In this document: in pieces, positions 48,851-55,698 of the stretch
How positions within the stretch are numbered: position 1 is the stretch's first letter
Layout: each line of letters starts with the position of its first letter
From: Candidatus Hadersleviella danica
GTDB lineage: Bacteria; Chloroflexota; Anaerolineae; Promineifilales; Promineifilaceae
Assembly: GCA_016711405.1 (NCBI GenBank)
Contig: JADJSZ010000041.1
Coordinates: forward strand, 1-55,698
Reading direction: 5' to 3'
Length of the DNA stretch: 55,698 bases
The notes under the pieces: model-generated
Told to the model about the DNA's origin: nothing
The model's database searches: none
The model's input: the letters and a program-made list of their open reading frames with translations, nothing else
Program-made: the position numbers and the translations under genes

Positions 48851-51058
48851 GTGGCAATTAATTACGAACAAGCGGGCAATCTGGGTCACTCTTTCATTTG
48901 GGACCAGCGCTGGGAGGATGCTGTCAAGGCATTCCAAATCGCCATTAGCGGCCAGCCCAACGAACCCACCTTGTACGATGGGTTAGCAATGGCTTATCGG
49001 GGGCTGAACCAGTTGGACAAGGCGTTGGAAAATTACCAAATGGCCGCCCGCCTCGCCAAAGGCGACCCTATCTACCTCGAGCAGGTAGCGGATGTGCAGA
49101 GCAAATTGGGTCACCACGACCAAGCGGCACAGACCTACATGGCCATCGGCGAGTTTAAATTGCGCGACCGCAAAATTGATGAGGCGATGGACAAATGGAT
49201 TATGGCGGTTCAGCTCAACCCCAACTTGCTGAACGCCCACAAACGGCTGGCCTCGGTGTATGAGCGGCAGAATCAGCCCGAGCAGGCCATCAACGAATAC
49301 CTGATTGTGGGGCGGTTGTATGAGGAGCAAGGGGCGCCGGGCTTGGCTTTGGAATCGTGCCAAGCGGCGCTGAAACTGGCCCCGCGCAACGCCGAGATTT
49401 TGACGGCCATTGAGCAGTTGCAACACGGGGAGAAGGCATTCGCGGCCGAAACCGCCCAATCCCGCCCCCAATCCCGCGCCAAAACCGAGGAAAAGCCCAA
49501 AAAGAAGACCATTGCCCCTGTGGAAGATGCCCAGCGCATTGCCCGCGAACGCATGGCGGCCGAGATTTTTGCCGACGATGCCGACGAAATGATGCAGATG
49601 AAGCTGATGGGCTTCATCACCAAAGCGTTGGATTTCCAAACGCGAGGGGTAACGGCCGAGGCCATCCAGAGCTACGAGCAAGCCCTGAAGAGCGGCATGA
49701 ACAGTAACGCCGCCCACTTCAACCTTGGCCTGCTCTACCAAGAGCAATTGCGCTACGAAGAAGCGATTAAACAATTTGAGATTTCCGTGCGCGACCCCGA
49801 ATACAGACTGGCCAGCCACTTTGGGCTGGGCGAGGCGCACCGCGCGGTGGGGCGCATTGACAAGGCGGTGGAGCATTTCATCACCGTGCTAAAAATTGTG
49901 GATTTGGCCACTGTGAAGCGGGAACAGGCGGACAGACTTATCGAGCTATACGAAAGTTTGGCCGATAGCCTGATGACCCGTGGTGACCGCGACCGTGCCA
50001 TGAATTTCTCGAGTGCGCTGGTAGATTTCCTGAGCAACAAAGGGTGGGAAAACGAAGTCAAAGAAGCGCGGCGGCGATTGGATGCGATGTCGGCTGGCTC
50101 GGGCACGATGATTTTGGGCGATATTTTAACGGCCGGCTCCTCCAAAGTTCTGGAAGCCCTCTACCGCGCCCAAGAGATTTCTAAGCGGGGGATGCACGGC
50201 TCGGCCATTGAAGAGGTGTATCGCGCCATCGAGTTAACCCCCAACTATTTGCCCGCCCACATGCTCATGGCCGAATTGCTGGTGAAGCAACAACGGATTG
50301 GAGATGCCACCCAAAAATTCCTCGTGCTGGCGCGTTCTTACCAAGTGCGTGGCGACCTTAACGGGGCGATTCACGCCTACGAACGGGCGGTGGAGGCGGC
50401 TCCGACCGATGTGAGCACGCGGGGCAAACTGATTGGGATGCTAAAGAGCTATGGGCACATTGACAAGGCGATTGAACAGTACATTGGCATGGGGCAAGCG
50501 TATTACCAAATGGCCCAGCCCGACCGTGCCCGCGAGACGTATGCCGAAGCGTTGAAACTGGCCCCACGGGGCACGACCAACCGCAAATGGCAAGTGCAAC
50601 TCCTGCGCCTTGTGGGGGATTTGGACATGCAACGCTTGGATTGGCGACGCGCTCTGCCCGTGTACCGGGAATTGCGCCGGGTTGACCCCGAGGACGAGAG
50701 AGCGGCCATCAGCCTTGTGGATTTGCTGTTTAAGACGAATGACCCCGAAAATGCGCTGAAGGAGCTTGACCGTTATTTGGTGCATTTGGCTAAGAGCGGC
50801 CGTGGCGGCAAAGTGGTTGGCATCTTAGAGGATGTGTTTAACCAACGGCCGAGCGATGCCAACATTGGCGACCGGCTGGCACGGCTCTATGTGCAACAAA
50901 AGAAGGTGGCCAAGGCGATTGAGGTGTTTGACAAGCTGGGTGAGGCCCAGTTGGACGCGGGGCAGAAGAAAGCGGCCGTGGTCACAATTAAAAAGATTCT
51001 TTCGCTCAACCCGCCCAACCGGCAGGCGTATGAGCAGTTATTGGCGCAAATTTCTTAA
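48851..51058 (+). CDS. Large tetratricopeptide-repeat protein
   Basis: 735 residues from GTG 48851 (no better ATG; AGAGG lies 6-10 bases before). It is made of helical TPR units throughout, for example PTLYDGLAMAYRGLNQLDKA, LLNAHKRLASVYERQNQPEQ, AAHFNLGLLYQEQLRYEEAI, LPAHMLMAELLVKQQRIGDA and GQAYYQMAQPDRARETYAEA. A charged, low-complexity linker (~residues 195-235, with RPQSRAKTEEKPKKKT) divides an N-terminal from a larger C-terminal solenoid. There is no signal peptide or TM, so it is cytoplasmic. TPR arrays mediate protein-protein contacts; partner unknown. No catalytic domain is visible. Confidence 0.9.
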   Translation: MAINYEQAGNLGHSFIWDQRWEDAVKAFQIAISGQPNEPTLYDGLAMAYRGLNQLDKALENYQMAARLAKGDPIYLEQVADVQSKLGHHDQAAQTYMAIGEFKLRDRKIDEAMDKWIMAVQLNPNLLNAHKRLASVYERQNQPEQAINEYLIVGRLYEEQGAPGLALESCQAALKLAPRNAEILTAIEQLQHGEKAFAAETAQSRPQSRAKTEEKPKKKTIAPVEDAQRIARERMAAEIFADDADEMMQMKLMGFITKALDFQTRGVTAEAIQSYEQALKSGMNSNAAHFNLGLLYQEQLRYEEAIKQFEISVRDPEYRLASHFGLGEAHRAVGRIDKAVEHFITVLKIVDLATVKREQADRLIELYESLADSLMTRGDRDRAMNFSSALVDFLSNKGWENEVKEARRRLDAMSAGSGTMILGDILTAGSSKVLEALYRAQEISKRGMHGSAIEEVYRAIELTPNYLPAHMLMAELLVKQQRIGDATQKFLVLARSYQVRGDLNGAIHAYERAVEAAPTDVSTRGKLIGMLKSYGHIDKAIEQYIGMGQAYYQMAQPDRARETYAEALKLAPRGTTNRKWQVQLLRLVGDLDMQRLDWRRALPVYRELRRVDPEDERAAISLVDLLFKTNDPENALKELDRYLVHLAKSGRGGKVVGILEDVFNQRPSDANIGDRLARLYVQQKKVAKAIEVFDKLGEAQLDAGQKKAAVVTIKKILSLNPPNRQAYEQLLAQIS

Positions 51059-51060
51059 AG

Positions 51061-51128
51061 GATTGGGGACAGGGGACGATGGACAAGAGGCGAACAATCG
51101 CCCCTTGTCCCCAGTCTCCTGTCCTCTT
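51061..51128. repeat. Inverted short-period repeat, GGGGACAGGGGACG / CCCCAGTCTCCTGTCC family
   Basis: GATTGGGGACAGGGGACGATGGACAAG with right arm CTTGTCCCCAGTCTCCTGTCC; it fills the gap between the TPR and helicase genes. Confidence 0.65.
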
Positions 51129-51138
51129 TTATTAGCCC

Positions 51139-53507
51139 ATGTCTTTTGAAAACTTAAATGAACAACAATTAGCGGCCGTGACCGCCCCGCCGGGGGCCGT
51201 CATGGTTGTGGCGGGGCCGGGGAGCGGCAAAACCCGCGTCCTCACCCAACGCATCGCCTATTTATTGCAAGAGCAAAACGTCGCGCCGTGGCGCATTATG
51301 GCGGTTACGTTTACGAACAAGGCGGCGCGGGAGATGCGCGAACGGCTCCAACACGAGTTGGGCGAAGATTTGCGCGGCCTGAGCGTGGGCACGTTTCACG
51401 CCACCTGCGCCCGGCTGTTGCGGCGCGAAGGGGATGCGCTGGCTCCCCAATACACCCGCGATTTCGTCATTTTTGATACGGACGACCAAAAATCGGCCGT
51501 CAAGCAAGCACTGGAAGACCTGAATTTAGACCCCAAGAAATTTACCGAAGGGCGCATGTCCAGTGGGATTAGCGCGGCCAAAAATGTGCTCATCACCCCC
51601 GCCGATTATCAGGCAACCGACCATGTGGGCGAGGTGATTAAGCGGGTGTATGCGCGTTACCAAGAGATTTTGCAGGCCAACAACGCCATGGATTTTGACG
51701 ACCTGCTCCTGAATACTGTGTTGTTGCTCCAACGGAACCCGCTCATTGCCGAAAAATACCGCCAGCAATACCAACATGTGCTGATTGACGAGTTCCAAGA
51801 CACCAATTTGACCCAATACAACCTGATTCGCCGTTTGGTGGGCGAGGGGGGCAACTTATTTATTGTGGGGGACACCGACCAATCCATTTACAAATGGCGC
51901 GGGGCGGATATTCGCAATTTGCAACGGTTCCAGCAAGATTATCCTGAGGCGACAACGGTGTTGTTGGAGGAAAATTACCGCTCGACGCAGACGATTTTGG
52001 ATGCGGCCACGGCCGTGATTCGGCGCAATCGCAACCGGGTGGATAAATCGCTGAGAGCGATGCGCGGGCATGGGGAACTGCTCAAAATGGAGGAGGCGTA
52101 CAATGAGGGGGACGAGGCGTACCGCGTGCTGAACGAGTTGCGCTCGCTGATGGTGAATGGGTACAACGCTGGGGATGTGGCCATTATGTACCGCACCAAC
52201 GCCCAATCTCGCGCACTGGAGGAGGCATTTATACGGGCGCAAATGCCGTATAAGCTAGTGGGTGGCTTGCGCTTTTATAGCCGCAAAGAGGTGAAAGACG
52301 TGTTGGCCTACCTGCGCGTCATCCAAAACCCCGCCGACGAGTTCAGCCTTTATCGCATCATCAATGTGCCCAAGCGGGGGATTGGGGCCAAAACGTGGGA
52401 GGGGTTGCGGGCGTGGGCACAGGCGCAAGGGTGGCAACCGACGCAAGGGTTGTTGCAAATGGCGGAGCAGACGGGGCTGGCTGTGCCGTTTAGCGGCCGT
52501 GCCCTTGCCCAGCTGATGCAATTTGCCCACCAACTGCGCCATTGGTTTGCCCTGAGCCAGCGCACCAGCACCACCGTGGCCGATTTGCTGGACACCATCT
52601 TGAAGGACATTGATTACAAGAACTATTTGGGGGAGGACACCGACGAGGGCGCGGAGCGGTGGGAAAACGTGATGGAGTTCCGCAATGTGGCGGCCGTGGC
52701 CGACGACATGCCCCTGAGCGACTTTTTGGAGGAAGTGGCCTTGGTGGCGGATGTGGACAGCCTTGAGGAAGGAAGCAGTGCCGTGACGATGCTGACCTTG
52801 CACGCCTCCAAAGGGCTGGAGTTTCCCGTGGTCTTTTTGGTGGGGTTGGAAGAGGGGATTTTGCCCCACAGCCGCTCGTTGCAGAGCGACGACCCCGAGG
52901 ATTTGGCCGAGGAGCGGCGGCTGTTTTACGTGGGGCTGACCCGCGCCAAGGACAGGCTTTTCCTCTACCATTCGTTCCAACGCACCAATTGGGGGCAGAC
53001 CAATGCCACCACCCCTTCCCGCTTTTTGGCGGATATTCCGTCCGAAATGGTGGGCGGATTGGCTCAGGCGGGGCAACGGCGGCAAGCGACGAAGCAGAGC
53101 ATGAGCAGTTGGAGTTCGGGTTGGAATCCGAGTGGGGGAAGCAGTGGCAACAGTCGGCCGTCCCCCGTCCCTCGTCCCCAGCCAAACCAACATGGCAACA
53201 GGAAGAGGAAAAGCCGCGCAACGCCCCGCAAACGAGGCGCACCCAAACGAGTATTCCCAGTGTGGAGGCGGCCGTGACCAGCCGCTTGCCGCAACCGAAC
53301 AGCACGGCCGAGCCACCCCGCCCGGCCGTGCGGCCGAGCGAACCGCAGTTCCGCACGGGGCAAAAGGTGCGCCACGCCAAGTTTGGGGATGGGGTGGTTA
53401 TCGAAAGCAAACTGACAGGGGCAGACGAAGAAGTGGCCGTGGCCTTTGCCGATTATGGCATTAAAAAGCTGGCGGCCAGTATGGCGAAGCTGGAAGTGCT
53501 GAGTTGA
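51139..53507 (+). CDS. pcrA: ATP-dependent 3'-5' DNA helicase PcrA/UvrD, one frameshift near the C-terminus
   Basis: About 789 residues when joined. SF1A motifs are clear: Q motif NLNEQQLAAVTAP, Walker A AGPGSGKTRVLTQR (Lys31), AVTFTNKAAREM, VGTFHATCARLL, DDLLL, Walker B VLIDEFQDTN, GDTDQSIYKWRGAD, LEENYRSTQTIL, VAIMYRTNAQSRALEEAF, MLTLHASKGLEFPVVFLVGL and ERRLFYVGLTRAK. After the flexible linker (~53120-53200) the frame shifts and reaches the PcrA-type C-terminal Tudor-like domain FRTGQKVRHAKFGDGVVIES. It unwinds DNA in nucleotide-excision and replication-conflict repair. The shift is in a G/C-rich linker, probably an indel error. Confidence 0.94.
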
Positions 53508-53523
53508 AAGTACGAATTACGAA

Positions 53524-53571
53524 GGACGAAGTACGAAATTACTCGGATGATGTCGTCTTCGTACTTCGTCC
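53524..53571. terminator. Hairpin between convergent helicase and peptidase genes
   Basis: Arms GGACGAAGTACGAA (53524-53537) and TTCGTACTTCGTCC (53558-53571) are exact complements, followed by CTTTCTCTTT. It belongs to a short-period repeat (TACGAA/GACGAA units) and may act as terminator. Confidence 0.55.
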
Positions 53572-53579
53572 CTTTCTCT

Positions 53580-55657
53580 TTACTCCACCTTCAGCCAGTA
53601 GGTGGCGCTGGTGGTGGTGTGGGGGGCCATGGGGGCAATGACAAGGGTGGCGGAGTCGGTGATGGTGAGGGTGTAGCGGCCTTGGTTGAAGGCATCGAGC
53701 GGGAGGGTGGTGACGCGGGGGGTGCGGCCGTACTCAATCAGTTGCACCGCCCATTGTTGGGGGATGGTGGTTGTGGAGGGGGCAAAGCCAGCGGCTTCCC
53801 ACACGGCCGTGTTGCTCCCCTCGACATCGTCTAAAAAGCCCAACTGGGGCACGGCAATGTCATCCACGGCAAAGCCGCGCTCGTACACACTCGCATCGGT
53901 GAGGATTTGGAAGCGCACCAGAATTTCTTGGCCTGCATATTCATCCAAAGAAAGCGAGTAGAAAATCCACCCCCCCTTTTGCCCTTGTTTGTCGGTGCTG
54001 TAGCCGTTAAAGGCGGAGCCATACTCCCCTCGGCTTCCGCTGGGCAAGTCGAGGGGTTCCCACGTTTGGCCATCATCGGCCGAGACCAGCAAATAGCCGT
54101 AATCGTAATCCTCTTCTAGCTCGAACCACGCCCAAAACGCCAAATCCGCTTCGTTCAGGCTTGTCAAATCAAATGGGGCGGTGAGGGTGGCATTGATGCC
54201 ATCGCCGCCGGGGGAGAGCCACGCCCGCTGGCCGCTGGGCGGGGTGATGGCCAGCAATTCGACCAAGGTATCGCCTGCAAAGGAGATGGTGTAATCGCCC
54301 GCTTGGTCTAAATCTATATAACGCACGCCGTATTGGGCAAGGGTTGTTACCTCTTCCCACGGCCGACGGCCCACAGTGGCATCGGCGCGAGGGGAAGAAA
54401 AGCGGTATTCGTAATCATATTGAGGGCCAAACGCCTCATCGCGCACGTAATTGGCCACGTACCAATCGGCGATAAACTGCTCGAGAGTACGCTCGGGCTG
54501 GTATTCGGCCAAGAGGGCGCGGACGCTGGAGAGGCCGTCGGCGGGGTGGGTGACGAGTTCGGTGACGGCCGCTTCGCCCAATTGCTCGTAAAAATAGATG
54601 GAGAACAAAGCCCCGCCGCATAATAGGGGTAAGAGTCGTCGTTATCCCACGTGTTAAATTGCAGGTTGGGGTCGCTGATGTAATCCTCCACATCGAACGT
54701 ATCAAACCCCCAGCAGATGCTCGGTCAGTTGCGCCAATCCCTCATCGAGCCACGATGTTTCGTTGCCATCGTTGTTCCAATGGATGAGGTGCTGTAATTC
54801 GTGGACGAGTGTGCCGTAGTACAGCTCTTCGCCTATTTCGAGTTGCCCCATATTCATGTAGAGCATTTCTTGCTCGTTGGAGTCGCTGAACAAGGTGCGG
54901 GGGTATTGGTCGGTGCTGGTAAAGTAGCCGAGTTCGTCGCCGCTGGATTCGGCGATGTGCAAAATGGAGAGGCGGGGGTCGCCATCTATGCCGGGGTTCC
55001 ATTCACGGCCGAACACGGCCGTGACCGCTGGGTATAGCTCGCTTTGGAACCGCTCGGCCACGGCCGTTAGCTCCGCTTTGCGCACATCCACCCCCTCTGC
55101 CACCCAAAAATAGGCGTAATCGTTTAGCGCCAGCAGGGTTGCTTCGACTTCTTCGCCATCCACCCAGAAGGTGTGGGTGTCGTTCAGGGCAAAGGGCGCG
55201 GCCGTGACGGTGCGCCCCGTCGCTTTTTGGCCGCCAAACTCGACCGCCACATTGTAATAATCGTGGTTGGGGTAGGTGATGTTCCACAGGTTGGGCAGAG
55301 AATCGGCCGCCAGCGAAGGAATGGGGCGTTGGTCAATTTCGGGTGGGGGTTGCAAGCCCACCAGCGGGGATGGGGTGGGGGTGGGGGCAAAGGCGCGGGC
55401 GTAATCGTCGGCACATCGGCGGCTGGGGCTTGGCCCGAGTTGAGGGAGAATGGGGTGGGAGTAGAGGGTGTGTCCACTTCTTGTAGGGGGGATTTTTCCT
55501 CTTCGCGCTCGGAAATGGGGGTGGTGTCGGCCGTTTCCAGCACCTCCGATTCCCACAGAAAAAGCCCGGCCGCCCCGACGATAATCAAACAACAACAGCA
55601 CAAGCCCACCATGCCGACGGCGGCGGCAATCCAATAATTGCGATTCGAAGCGTTCAT
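53580..55657 (-). CDS. Secreted HExxH zinc metallopeptidase (M30/M6-like) with about three frameshifts
   Basis: About 690 residues when joined, from ATG 55657. A short basic N-terminus and TM/signal segment (WIAAAVGMVGLCCCCLIIVGAAGLFLW, with four adjacent cysteines) precede a Pro/Thr-rich linker. The catalytic part begins around VTAVFGREWNPGIDGDPRLS. The zinc motif is LVHELQHLIHWNNDGNETSW with LDEGLAQL supplying the third ligand, the gluzincin arrangement of hyicolysin-like (M30) peptidases. The C-terminal ~300 residues form beta domains (FWAWFELEEDYDYGYLLVSA, ERGFAVDDIAVP) like those of immune-inhibitor-A proteins. Frames change near 55370, 54705 and 54612. It probably degrades extracellular protein. 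Three shifts make decay possible, but two lie at G/C runs. Confidence 0.8.
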
Positions 55658-55698
55658 AAGGTTGTATAATGGTTGTTAGGTCTATTCCTTAAGAATAC

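Noticed and set aside
1024..53571. CRISPR arrays among the many direct repeats
   Set aside because: Units are only 7-12 bp, tandem or inverted, without 30-40 bp unique spacers; no cas genes are present.
1..55698. tRNA, rRNA or known riboswitch
   Set aside because: No cloverleaf-like or rRNA-like segment stood out on reading either strand; a covariance-model scan would be needed to exclude them fully.

Overview
This window looks like a stretch of a Gram-positive-type or monoderm bacterial chromosome of moderate-to-high GC. I favour the phylum Chloroflexota (Anaerolineae or a relative). The basis is gene style: AglEFG-like sugar ABC systems, tandem nitrile-hydratase-leader-type (NHLP) peptide genes, many GAF/coiled-coil kinases, and MacB-type systems with two adaptors. 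No rRNA or other phylogenetic marker was seen, so the placement is an inference. Almost all genes of native composition carry the palindrome CGGCCG (usually ACGGCCGT or TCGGCCGW) far more often than chance, like the HIP1 palindrome of cyanobacteria. Most gaps hold one of about a dozen families of short-period (7-12 bp) repeats, often arranged as inverted repeats.

Layout. (1) 1-7300, all on the minus strand: a LacI-type regulator, an alpha-glucoside-type ABC importer (a binding protein duplicated in tandem, plus two permeases) and trehalose synthase TreS, which runs off the left edge. A strong promoter with an operator-like palindrome at its start site lies upstream of lacI. (2) 7380-11520: a GT4 glycosyltransferase, a coiled-coil protein, a 220-bp nested inverted repeat, a MOSC protein and a GAF protein. 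(3) 11520-19050, minus strand: an efflux-type operon with two HlyD-like adaptors, a MacB-type ATPase and permease, and an OmpR-type response regulator with its sensor kinase. (4) 19280-26050: a CBS-like/GAF sensor kinase, a deoxyribosyltransferase-like protein, an FGGY sugar kinase, a broken alpha/beta hydrolase and an ABC-F ATPase with an attenuator-like leader hairpin. (5) 26500-29740: four small NHLP-like precursor peptides with conserved leaders and variable C-termini ending in (Y/F)WR(G), several with their own promoter and terminator, followed by a six-TM histidine kinase whose membrane half is AT-rich.

(6) 29800-32145: a quinone/thiol-stress style operon (ring-cleaving-dioxygenase-like VOC protein, phospholipase/carboxylesterase, second VOC protein). 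(7) 32200-34600: a J-domain-like coiled-coil protein and lipid II flippase MurJ. (8) 34600-41900: a decayed, AT-richer island with a multiply frameshifted phosphodiesterase, an IS4-type transposase remnant, two near-identical zinc-ribbon genes flanking a broken lipase, an unknown broken gene and a DNA methyltransferase remnant with a convergent gene end. (9) 41940-55660: PriA (carrying intergenic-type repeats inside its coding region), an acyl-CoA dehydrogenase, a two-TM unknown, ornithine carbamoyltransferase, a large TPR protein, a PcrA/UvrD helicase and a secreted HExxH metallopeptidase.

Many otherwise good genes are broken by single-base shifts in G/C or A homopolymers. This suggests residual long-read sequencing indels as much as real pseudogenes, so 'broken' calls outside the island should be read with that in mind. 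The most interesting items are the orphan NHLP precursor family with its promoters and neighbouring kinase, the highly iterated CGGCCG palindrome, and the mobile-looking short repeat families that have also entered coding sequences.
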